Assembly (NCBI GenBank): GCA_031255815.1
Contig: JAIRRU010000036.1
Span: 1 to 5,778 of the forward strand
Source: Treponema sp.
GTDB lineage: Bacteria > Spirochaetota > Spirochaetia > Treponematales > Breznakiellaceae
DNA length: 5,778 bases
Direction of reading: 5' to 3'
In this document: positions 1 to 4,475 of the stretch, piece after piece
Layout of the letters: each line of letters begins with the position of its first letter
Numbering within the stretch: position 1 is the stretch's first letter
Made by a program: the position numbers and the translations under genes
The notes under the pieces: generated by a model
What the model was told of the DNA's origin: nothing
Database searches by the model: none
The model's input: the letters and a program-made list of their open reading frames with translations, nothing else

Positions 1-41
1 GAGCTTCAGGGCGTTCATAGGGTATTAAACCCTGAGTCTAA

Positions 42-212
42 CCACCACGGGACAACAAGCCAAGCCCCAAGCCTGACGGCCCCGCGCTTACCCGGGAAAT
101 TATGAGGTTGTTCAAACAAGACCTGTCCGCGGATCAGATTGCAGGGCGGCTTGCGGCGTTCTACCCTGAACAGCCGGAAAAGCAGGCTTCAACATCGACC
201 ATCTACACCCAT
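42..212 (+). pseudogene. IS30-family transposase fragment (remnant)
   Basis: From 42 to 212 one frame reads without a stop into a stretch typical of the middle of IS30-family transposases: ALTREIMRLFKQDLSADQIA, then GRL, a YPEQPEK segment and STIYTH. In this family the S-x-(D/E)-Q-I-A-G-R-L and TIY motifs lie between the N-terminal helix-turn-helix and the DDE catalytic domain. An in-frame stop at 39-41 cuts off the N-terminal region. After residue His at 210-212 the reading (RSGCIRRFCRC) no longer resembles the family, and the whole DDE domain is absent, so the fragment cannot be an active transposase. It converges on miaA, with about 41 bases between the end of recognisable homology and the miaA stop. 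No terminal inverted repeats or target duplication are visible. The family call rests on remembered motifs. Confidence 0.7.
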
Positions 213-253
213 CGTTCCGGCTGTATACGACGGTTTTGCAGGTGCCAGTCCAA

Positions 254-1252
254 TCAAGGTGCCAGGAAATTCTCCACCAGCGCCAGAATCTCCCCTGCCG
301 GGCCGGGGCGGCCGGGGGACAGTTCCAGCCGCCGGACCCCCGGAATTGAGGCAAAGTAGGTGATCTGCCGTTTTGCGTAGCGGCGGCTGTTTTGGGCAAC
401 CCGGGCTTCCACCGCGGCCGGATCCTCCGCCAGGCGGTAATTTTCCGGGCTTTCCCCGGTGAAGAATTCCCGGTAGCCAATAGCCCGGAGCCCCGGATCC
501 TTGGGGCCGTAACCCTGTCCGGTAAGCCGGGCAAGCTCGGCGGGGAGCCCGGCGCGGAACATTTCGGCGCAGCGCAGATCGATCCGGCGGTAAAGTTCCG
601 CCCGATCCCGCTCAAGTCCGGCAATGAGGAAACGGTAGCGCCCCTTCCGGCCGGGTTCGCCCCGGGCCGGTTCCAGGCCGGGAGCCGTGTAGGAGCTTAA
701 AGGCCGCCCGCTAAGGCGGAAAACCTCCAGGGCCCGTAAAAGCCGGTAAGTGTCGTTGGTATGTATCCGGCGCCCGCTCTCCGGGTCAACCCGGACAAGC
801 TCCTCCATCAGCGCCGCCGCACCGCGAAGGCGCATCTCCTCCTTCAGGGCGGCGCGGATCCCCGCGTCGGAAGGGGGGGCTTCGGGAAGCCCCAGGATAA
901 AGTTTTTAAGGTAAAACCCGGCGCCCCCGGACACAATGGGCAGAGCGCCCCGTGCCGCGATTTCGGCGCAACATTCATCGGCCAGGCGGACAAAATCCCC
1001 CGCGTTAAACTGCTCATCCGGGTTGCGGATATCGATCAGGTGGTGGGGGATTCGGGCCCGCTCCTCCGGCGAAGGTTTTGCGGTGCCGATATCCATGCCC
1101 CGGTAAACCTGCATGGAATCCGCCGAGATAACTTCGGCCTTTCCCAACCCCTTCCGTAAAACACCCCCTTCCGGGGCAAAGAGGCCCCTTAACAGCTCCG
1201 TTTTTCCGGAAGCGGTGGGGCCAAAAAGAACAAAGACGGGAATGGGGAACAT
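254..1252 (-). CDS. miaA: tRNA dimethylallyltransferase (MiaA)
   Basis: Transfers a dimethylallyl group from dimethylallyl diphosphate to N6 of A37 in tRNAs reading UNN codons, giving i6A37, a cytoplasmic modification that steadies codon-anticodon pairing. The 332-residue product has the usual family length and the family motifs in order: P-loop GPTASGKT (11-18), ISADSMQVYRGMDIGTAKP (42-60) with the catalytic Asp45, HHLID (70-74), GGAGFY (109-114), RIHTNDTYRLLRALEVFRLS (162-181), LRAIGYREF (255-263) and RRYAKRQITYF (290-300). Position 111 is Ala where the family normally has a Thr that helps catalysis. The ATG at 1252 places the P-loop at the expected distance from the N terminus. No good Shine-Dalgarno lies close to it, only an AGGG about 14 bases upstream. 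It lies 16 bases after the small frame 1269-1517 and downstream of rpoZ on the same strand, so probably one transcript. The 3' end is intact although transposase debris follows it. Confidence 0.96.
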   Translation of the reverse strand: MFPIPVFVLFGPTASGKTELLRGLFAPEGGVLRKGLGKAEVISADSMQVYRGMDIGTAKPSPEERARIPHHLIDIRNPDEQFNAGDFVRLADECCAEIAARGALPIVSGGAGFYLKNFILGLPEAPPSDAGIRAALKEEMRLRGAAALMEELVRVDPESGRRIHTNDTYRLLRALEVFRLSGRPLSSYTAPGLEPARGEPGRKGRYRFLIAGLERDRAELYRRIDLRCAEMFRAGLPAELARLTGQGYGPKDPGLRAIGYREFFTGESPENYRLAEDPAAVEARVAQNSRRYAKRQITYFASIPGVRRLELSPGRPGPAGEILALVENFLAP

Positions 1253-1268
1253 GGGTTCAGGCTTTGCC

Positions 1269-1517
1269 CTAATCCCCAGGGCCGGGCCTGGCGCTTTGTT
1301 GCGCCTCGCGCATAAGCCCCGCAGATCGGCCTGCCGGGCTGATTAGGCTGAAAGCACGGATAAAGGGATAGCCGCAAACCGCGCGGACGCCGCGGGCTTT
1401 TACGCCGGCAGCCCCGGCCTTTGCCGGAATTTCCTGTATCCGGGAAGTTTTGGGATAAAATCTGCGCGGTTCGTACCGTCTGCGGTTAAATTCCCCGGCG
1501 GCTGTATAACCTGTCAT
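1269..1517 (-). CDS. Small unrecognised protein between rpoZ and miaA (82 aa)
   Basis: This open frame fills the otherwise empty 300-base gap between rpoZ and miaA in the same orientation. It begins 38 bases after the rpoZ stop and its TAG ends 16 bases before the miaA ATG, a layout that fits an operon. The product is rich in Arg, Ala and Gly, with a basic, aromatic N-terminal stretch (RRRYEPRRFYPK, residues 12-23) and no membrane segment, signal peptide or motif I recognise. Codons such as GCC, GGC, CGC and CCC are frequent, as in the neighbouring genes. Against it: no Shine-Dalgarno before the ATG, low complexity in the second half, and GC-rich DNA produces chance open frames. It may be a small basic nucleic-acid-binding protein or no gene at all. 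Confidence 0.4.
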   Translation of the reverse strand: MTGYTAAGEFNRRRYEPRRFYPKTSRIQEIPAKAGAAGVKARGVRAVCGYPFIRAFSLISPAGRSAGLMREAQQSARPGPGD

Positions 1518-1537
1518 AGTATGATCTTATCGGGCAT

Positions 1538-1557
1538 TTTAGCGTAAGCAAGGCGCT
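1538..1557 (-). repeat. 20-base dispersed motif, copy 1 (after rpoZ stop)
   Basis: On the plus strand this reads TTTAGCGTAAGCAAGGCGCT and matches 3778-3797 at 18 of 20 positions, the two differences being adjacent (GT versus CC). Two further shared bases (GC) lie four bases to its left in both copies. It overlaps the last two bases of the rpoZ TAG. On the minus strand it could form a weak 5-bp stem (TAGCG/CGCTA). There is no U-tract, so it is not a standard terminator. Confidence 0.55.
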
Positions 1558-1747
1558 ACTCCTCAATGCGGAATTCGACTTCTTTGGTAAATACCTGCCG
1601 GGCGGCCAGGGAGACCACTTTACCATCGTTTTCCTCTATTTCCGGATCCTTCAGCATGGATAGCTGGTAGGATCGGCGGGAGGCGGCGGAGGTAATTTCG
1701 TACATGTTATCATCGTATTCGATTAATTCTTGCAAAGGAAAGATCAT
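1556..1747 (-). CDS. rpoZ: DNA-directed RNA polymerase omega-like subunit
   Basis: The 63-residue product resembles the RNA polymerase omega subunit, which binds the beta' subunit and helps fold and assemble the core enzyme. The match is in the conserved core. A short lead (LQELIEYDDNMYEITSAASR, residues 5-24) corresponds to the omega block with N-R-(F/Y)-x-L-x-x-x-A-A-x-R-A. It is followed by RSYQLS (24-29) and then EENDGKVVSLAARQV (38-52), matching the usual E-E-N-D-K-x-T-x-I-A-L-R-E-I. The protein is shorter and more divergent than most omegas (commonly 70-90 residues). A longer start at 1894 was rejected because it would run through the fba promoter and ribosome binding site, and its first 49 residues look non-coding. 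The ATG at 1747 has no Shine-Dalgarno and lies 7 bases after a candidate -10 box, so the mRNA may be leaderless. Likely first gene of a unit running to miaA. Confidence 0.75.
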   Translation of the reverse strand: MIFPLQELIEYDDNMYEITSAASRRSYQLSMLKDPEIEENDGKVVSLAARQVFTKEVEFRIEE

Positions 1748-1754
1748 AAAGTTT

Positions 1755-1783
1755 AGTTTAGCCAATAAAGCGTACTGTGTAAA
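1755..1783 (-). promoter_or_regulatory. Candidate sigma-70-type promoter for rpoZ
   Basis: Read on the minus strand, TTTACA (1783-1778, 5/6 to TTGACA) is followed after exactly 17 bases by TAAACT (1760-1755, 4/6 to TATAAT). Only seven bases separate the -10 box from the rpoZ ATG at 1747, so the predicted transcription start falls at or beside the start codon. The surrounding DNA is AT-rich relative to the genes. Confidence 0.55.
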
Positions 1784-1787
1784 GGCG

Positions 1788-1816
1788 TTGACCCTGACGG
1801 GAGCATGGCTTAATAT
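1788..1816 (+). promoter_or_regulatory. Candidate sigma-70-type promoter for fba
   Basis: TTGACC (1788-1793, 5/6 to consensus) and TAATAT (1811-1816, 4/6) are separated by exactly 17 bases. The predicted start near 1823 gives a leader of about 74 bases before the fba ATG. The -35 box lies four bases from the -35 box of the divergent rpoZ promoter, so the two polymerase sites are back to back. Confidence 0.65.
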
Positions 1817-1830
1817 TAAGAAATAGAGTT

Positions 1831-1866
1831 TTTCAAAGTCTGTTTCGGACGCGGCTGGTTTTGAAA
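1831..1866 (+). other. Possible hairpin in the fba 5' leader
   Basis: TTTCAAA (1831-1837) is the reverse complement of TTTGAAA (1860-1866), and the pairing can be extended inward by two G-U pairs and one C-G pair. An alternative small hairpin, GTCTG-TTT-CGGAC (1838-1850), lies within it. The longer stem is AT-rich and weak, and neither form occludes the ribosome binding site, so a regulatory role is only a possibility. Confidence 0.25.
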
Positions 1867-1885
1867 TAGACTTACATTCTTTTTT

Positions 1886-1891
1886 AAGGAG
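1886..1891 (+). promoter_or_regulatory. Strong ribosome binding site of fba
   Basis: AAGGAG lies five bases before the ATG at 1897, close to ideal. It fixes the fba start and contrasts with the absence of such a site before rpoZ and the membrane-protein gene. Confidence 0.85.
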
Positions 1892-1896
1892 CAAAC

Positions 1897-2895
1897 ATGA
1901 CCAGTTACAGAGAATTGGGCCTGGTAAATACCAAGGAACTGTTTAAAAAGGCGGTAAGCGGCGGTTACGCCCTGCCGGCCTACAATTTCAACAACATGGA
2001 GCAGATGCAGGCCATTATTCAGGCCTGCGTAGAGACCAAATCGCCGGTGATCCTCCAGGTTTCCTCCGGGGCCCGCAAGTACGCCAACCAGAACCTGCTG
2101 AAGAACATGGCCAAGGGGGCGGTGGAATACGCCCATGAACTGGGTCTCGACATCCCCATCGTGCTGCACCTGGACCACGGGGACAGTTTTGAACTTTGCA
2201 AAGACTGCATTGAAACCGGTTTTTCCTCGGTAATGATCGACGGCTCCCACCTGCCCTTTGAGGAGAACGCGGCCCTTACCGCCAAGGTCTGCGAATTCGC
2301 CCATTCCCAGAAGGATTATGTTACCGTAGAAGGGGAACTGGGGGTGCTGGCCGGGGTGGAAGACGATGTCTCCTCCGAACACAGCCACTATACCCAGCCT
2401 TCGGAAGTGATAGACTTTGTCAGCAAGACCAAGGTGGATTCCCTTGCCATCTCCATCGGCACCAGCCACGGCCGGGCCAAGTTCAAGCCCGAACAGTGCA
2501 CCCGTGACGCCAACGGCATCCTGATCCCGCCCCCGCTGCGCTTCGATATCCTGGAGGAAATCGAGAAGAAGATCCCCGGCTTCCCCATCGTCCTCCACGG
2601 CTCTTCTTCCGTGCCCATCGAATATGTCCAGATTATCGAGAAATTCGGCGGCAAGCTTACCAATTCCGTAGGCATCCCCGAGGATCAGCTCCGGCGGGCC
2701 GCCAAAAGCGCGGTCTGCAAGATCAACATCGACTCCGACGGCCGGCTTGCCATGACCGCCATGATCCGCAAAGTCTTTGCCGAAAAGCCCGATGAGTTTG
2801 ATCCCCGCAAGTACCTGGGCCCCGCCCGGGACGAATTAAAGAAACTCTACGCCCATAAGAACGTCAACGTGCTGGGCAGCGCGGGCCAGGCCTAA
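1897..2895 (+). CDS. fba: Class II fructose-1,6-bisphosphate aldolase
   Basis: A cytoplasmic zinc aldolase that reversibly splits fructose 1,6-bisphosphate into dihydroxyacetone phosphate and glyceraldehyde 3-phosphate in glycolysis and gluconeogenesis. The 332-residue product carries the class II signatures: PAYNFNNMEQ (27-36), VLHLDHGDS (89-97) with catalytic Asp93 and zinc ligand His94, MIDGSHLPFEEN (113-124), VEGELG (144-149), the GTSHG zinc ligand His191, VLHGSSSVP (232-240) with zinc ligand His234, and KINIDSD (275-281), the substrate-phosphate region. All expected metal and catalytic residues are present. The pattern and length fit the longer class IIB type found in treponemes. The start is fixed by AAGGAG five bases upstream. 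It is transcribed alone, divergent from rpoZ-miaA and convergent with the Uma2 gene. A palindromic repeat begins at the base after its stop codon. Codon use is strongly GC-ending, as expected of a highly expressed gene here. Confidence 0.97.
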   Translation: MTSYRELGLVNTKELFKKAVSGGYALPAYNFNNMEQMQAIIQACVETKSPVILQVSSGARKYANQNLLKNMAKGAVEYAHELGLDIPIVLHLDHGDSFELCKDCIETGFSSVMIDGSHLPFEENAALTAKVCEFAHSQKDYVTVEGELGVLAGVEDDVSSEHSHYTQPSEVIDFVSKTKVDSLAISIGTSHGRAKFKPEQCTRDANGILIPPPLRFDILEEIEKKIPGFPIVLHGSSSVPIEYVQIIEKFGGKLTNSVGIPEDQLRRAAKSAVCKINIDSDGRLAMTAMIRKVFAEKPDEFDPRKYLGPARDELKKLYAHKNVNVLGSAGQA

Positions 2896-2949
2896 GAACC
2901 TATTCCAAAACTCCGGCCGGCGCGGAACTTCGTTTCCGGTGAAACAGGC
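2896..2949 (+). repeat. Dispersed palindromic repeat, copy A (degenerate)
   Basis: Starting directly after the fba stop, this stretch matches the reverse complement of 3709-3764 over most of its length. Shared blocks include TTCCAAAAC, then CCGG..GG.GCGG, then AACTTCGTTTCCG. One T is inserted and one A deleted relative to copy B, and nearly all substitutions are transitions. The central hairpin (GGAA-C-TTC-GTTTCC) is damaged by the lost A, and the outer arms (CCTATT against AACAGG) pair with one mismatch. The drift fits an old, decaying copy. The repeat at 2950-2963 (AGCCCGTTCCGGAG) may be a further half-copy, but that is weak. Confidence 0.7.
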
Positions 2950-2967
2950 AAGCCCGTTCCGGAGTTC

Positions 2968-2991
2968 CCGGCGGCCCCGCCCGGCCGCCGG
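2968..2991. terminator. GC-rich hairpin between convergent fba and Uma2 genes
   Basis: CCGGCGGCC (2968-2976) and GGCCGCCGG (2983-2991) form a perfect 9-bp stem with a 6-base loop, just beyond the Uma2 stop (2998-2996) and about 70 bases after the fba stop. Position between convergent genes suggests a bidirectional transcription end. Neither strand has the U-run of a standard intrinsic terminator, so it may instead stall polymerase or protect 3' ends. Confidence 0.5.
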
Positions 2992-2995
2992 TTCC

Positions 2996-3574
2996 TTAAT
3001 ATCCGAAAAGGGCGGGCAGTTCTATCTTCAGTCCCGGAAAGATTGCCGCTTCGGCGGTATCCCCGGCGCGGTAGCTCTGCACGATGTAAAGACCCCCCTG
3101 AAGGCGGTAGGCGCTGACACGCCTGTTTTCCGGATCCACCGTCCAGTATTCCCTGATCCGCGCTTCCTGGTAGAGATTCAGCTTAAGGTTCATTTCGATC
3201 GCGGTATTGGAGGGTGAGAGAATTTCCAGCGCCAGGTCGGGCGCTCCCCGGCAGCCTTCGGGCCCGAGTTTTTCCGGATCGCAGACCACAAGCAGATCGG
3301 GCTGAACCACCGTGTCATCGCTTTCGCCGGCCTCATAGAAAAGCCGCACGTCAAAGGGGGCGGTAAACACTTCGCAGGCCTTTCCCTTAAAAAACACGTA
3401 AAATTCCCCGGTCAGTTGCGTGGCAAGCCGCTGATGAACCGTGTTCGGGGCGGCCATAGCGTAAGCTTCGCCGTATATAAGCTCAAAGCGTTCCCCTTTC
3501 TTGAGTTCCCAGGATTTATAATCGGCGTAGGTGAATTTCCGGTTCTCCGCTTCTTTATAAGCCGTGTCTGCCAT
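2996..3574 (-). CDS. Uma2-family (DUF820) PD-(D/E)XK nuclease-fold protein
   Basis: The 192-residue product has the family features: FELIYGEAYAMAAPNTVHQR (30-49), the conserved E-L-I-x-G-E then M-A-x-P-x-x-x-H block; VVQPDLLVVCDP (89-100) with acidic Asp93; PDLALEILSPS (112-122) with Glu117; Lys131 in the KLNLYQEA helix; and REYWTVDPENRRV (141-153). Asp93, Glu117 and Lys131 are the probable metal-dependent nuclease core, so all key positions look intact. The family is abundant in cyanobacteria, Chloroflexi and some spirochaetes. It is often multicopy, and its biological role and substrate are not established. The ATG at 3574 is preferred: GGAGAGG lies 11 bases upstream, whereas the in-frame TTG at 3604 would add ten non-family residues and precede that site. 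The gene sits between two oppositely oriented palindromic repeat copies, suggestive of movement as a unit. Confidence 0.9.
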   Translation of the reverse strand: MADTAYKEAENRKFTYADYKSWELKKGERFELIYGEAYAMAAPNTVHQRLATQLTGEFYVFFKGKACEVFTAPFDVRLFYEAGESDDTVVQPDLLVVCDPEKLGPEGCRGAPDLALEILSPSNTAIEMNLKLNLYQEARIREYWTVDPENRRVSAYRLQGGLYIVQSYRAGDTAEAAIFPGLKIELPALFGY

Positions 3575-3585
3575 AGCCTTCTTTA

Positions 3586-3592
3586 CCTCTCC
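3586..3592 (-). promoter_or_regulatory. Ribosome binding site of the Uma2 gene
   Basis: GGAGAGG on the minus strand ends 11 bases before the ATG at 3574. A second purine run (AAGAAGG) is only two bases from the ATG. This site lies inside the frame that would start at TTG 3604, which argues for the shorter protein. Confidence 0.6.
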
Positions 3593-3662
3593 ATAATGAT
3601 ACAAGAAAACGGGAAAAAAAACAGCGAAAAGCAGCAGGATAAACGCGCGGGAATTTTCTCTA

Positions 3663-3689
3663 CCGCGAAGCGCTCAAACAGACACGAAC
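3663..3689 (-). repeat. 27-base motif upstream of the Uma2 gene (copy 1)
   Basis: On the plus strand this is CCGCGAA, eight variable bases, ACAG, one variable base, CACGAAC. The same blocks with identical spacing occur at 4473-4499, giving about 20 of 27 matching positions. It lies 88 bases upstream of the Uma2 ATG. It could be a dispersed repeat or a shared regulatory site. No palindrome is evident. Confidence 0.45.
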
Positions 3690-3708
3690 AGAACAGCCTC
3701 TTACCCCA

Positions 3709-3764
3709 GAGCTTGTTCCGTCGGAAACGAAGTTTCCGCACCAACCGGGTTTTGGAACAAGCTC
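3709..3764 (-). repeat. Dispersed palindromic repeat, copy B (intact)
   Basis: Outer arms GAGCTTGTTCC (3709-3719) and GGAACAAGCTC (3754-3764) are a perfect 11-bp inverted repeat. Inside is a perfect 7-bp hairpin CGGAAAC-GAA-GTTTCCG (3722-3738) and a smaller CCAA...TTGG arm (3741-3755), so the element can fold into a cruciform or three-way-junction shape of 56 bases. Its reverse complement matches copy A at 2896-2949, and its outer arm resembles the right window edge. It sits between the Uma2 gene and the membrane-protein gene, with no U-tract beside it. It resembles REP/MITE-type elements in size and symmetry. It encodes nothing. Confidence 0.85.
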
Positions 3765-3777
3765 ATATATCATGCCC

Positions 3778-3797
3778 TTTAGCCCAAGCAAGGCGCT
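3778..3797 (-). repeat. 20-base dispersed motif, copy 2 (after membrane-protein stop)
   Basis: TTTAGCCCAAGCAAGGCGCT matches 1538-1557 at 18 of 20 positions. On the minus strand it starts 10 bases after the TAA of the membrane-protein gene (3810-3808), a place equivalent to that of copy 1 after rpoZ. It lies 13 bases from palindromic copy B. Its role is unknown. A weak stem is possible, but there is no U-tract. Confidence 0.55.
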
Positions 3798-3807
3798 CAG
3801 CCGGTTT

Positions 3808-4413
3808 TTAGTTCGATGCCTTTCCGGAGACGCAGCAGGCGCCGAGGGGAACCAGCGCGGCAAGGAGCAGGAAATAGCCCAAAACCAGTTTCTGATAAAA
3901 GAAGGCCCAATAGACTGTGGCCGCCAGGAAGGGGAGGCTAAGCGCGGCAAGGATAAAAAGGGGAAGCAGGCGCCGCCGGTAACGGAAGATCAGGCTGACG
4001 CAGAAGGGGAAGCCTACCGCCAGGCTGGTCCACAGAAGGGGAACCAGCATCAGGAGGATGGGGTCCCGCTGGGCGCTCCAGCTTACCGCCCGCAGCGCCC
4101 CGCCGGGGATCAGCCAGAGCAGGGAAAAATTGATAAAATCCGCCTTGCCGGAAACAAGCCGGAAACTTATCAGCAGGAAATAAACCAGCAGGGGCAGCAG
4201 GGCCGGCAAAACAACGATGTCTACACAGCCGCTTAGCCAGCGGGAAAGGCCGAAACCGCCGGGGTTTACCAGGGCGCCCAGAAAAAACTGAAGCAGGGCT
4301 ACCAGGCTTCCCAAAAGAAGGGCCCAGATCCCGCCGGAACCGGCCTCCCCGGGGAAAAGGGAGCGCCTGAACAGGTAAAAGAAGGGCGTCCAGAGAAGGC
4401 AAAAGAGGCTCAT
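3808..4413 (-). CDS. Unrecognised polytopic inner-membrane protein (201 aa)
   Basis: I do not recognise a family. The product is very hydrophobic, with about five or six membrane segments near residues 30-50, 63-86, 94-110, 118-143, 149-171 and 175-195, and perhaps another partial one at 1-15. Short basic loops (RR at 16-17, RYRRR at 144-148) suggest cytoplasmic sides. There is no cleavable signal peptide and no catalytic or transporter motif I can name. An in-frame TAA four codons before the ATG at 4413 rules out a longer N terminus. The ATG has no Shine-Dalgarno but is preceded by a promoter-like sequence with its -10 box six bases away. The gene lies 103 bases downstream of the serine hydrolase gene on the same strand, and the 27-base motif is in that gap. 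Coding is supported by the sustained hydrophobic pattern and GC-ending codons. Confidence 0.8.
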   Translation of the reverse strand: MSLFCLLWTPFFYLFRRSLFPGEAGSGGIWALLLGSLVALLQFFLGALVNPGGFGLSRWLSGCVDIVVLPALLPLLVYFLLISFRLVSGKADFINFSLLWLIPGGALRAVSWSAQRDPILLMLVPLLWTSLAVGFPFCVSLIFRYRRRLLPLFILAALSLPFLAATVYWAFFYQKLVLGYFLLLAALVPLGACCVSGKASN

Positions 4414-4419
4414 ACCAGG

Positions 4420-4448
4420 AAATTAACACGGAAAAAGCGGATTCTCAA
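4420..4448 (-). promoter_or_regulatory. Candidate promoter of the membrane-protein gene
   Basis: On the minus strand TTGAGA (4448-4443, 5/6 to TTGACA) is followed after 17 bases by TAATTT (4425-4420, only 3/6 to TATAAT). Six bases then separate it from the ATG at 4413, so transcription would begin at about the start codon. The -10 match is poor, hence modest confidence. Confidence 0.35.
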
Positions 4449-4455
4449 GCCTTCC

Positions 4456-4475
4456 CGGCAATTCCCGGTTTGCCG
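4456..4475 (-). other. Short hairpin downstream of the serine hydrolase gene
   Basis: CGGCAA (4456-4461) and TTGCCG (4470-4475) form a 6-bp stem with an 8-base loop, about 40 bases after the stop of the hydrolase gene. A T-rich stretch on the minus strand (CTTTTTCC, near 4431-4438) follows about 18 bases later, too far for a classical intrinsic terminator. It overlaps the end of the 27-base motif. Confidence 0.25.

Noticed and set aside
19..33. Small hairpin AGGGT-ATTAA-ACCCT at the left edge
   Set aside because: A 5-bp stem inside or next to transposase debris, without a U-tract or linked gene; it is likely to be chance.
112..624. Minus-strand frame overlapping the end of miaA and the transposase debris
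   Set aside because: It is in a different frame from intact miaA, rich in Pro, Arg and Trp as expected of chance GC-rich frames, and spans an obvious junction.
1748..1894. N-terminal extension of rpoZ to an ATG at 1894
   Set aside because: It would overlap both promoters and the fba ribosome binding site, and the extra 49 residues show no family similarity.
1816..2598. Long minus-strand open frame antisense to the start of fba (260 residues)
   Set aside because: It is opposite a clearly conserved aldolase, its composition mirrors aldolase codons, and it has no recognisable motif or ribosome binding site.
3575..3604. TTG start adding ten residues to the Uma2 protein
   Set aside because: The Shine-Dalgarno GGAGAGG lies inside this extension, and family similarity starts after the ATG at 3574.
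2896..3764. CRISPR array
   Set aside because: The repeats are only two or three degenerate, oppositely oriented copies at irregular distances, with a gene between them and no cas genes.
3709..3764. tRNA or standard intrinsic terminator
   Set aside because: The cloverleaf-like fold lacks a T-loop GTTC context in the right place and a 7-bp acceptor stem, and there is no U-run after either strand's stem.
3938..4429. Alternative minus-strand frame overlapping the membrane-protein gene (163 residues)
   Set aside because: It is Pro/Gly/Arg-rich, without hydrophobic periodicity or motifs. The overlapping frame 3808-4413 has a clear multi-pass membrane pattern.
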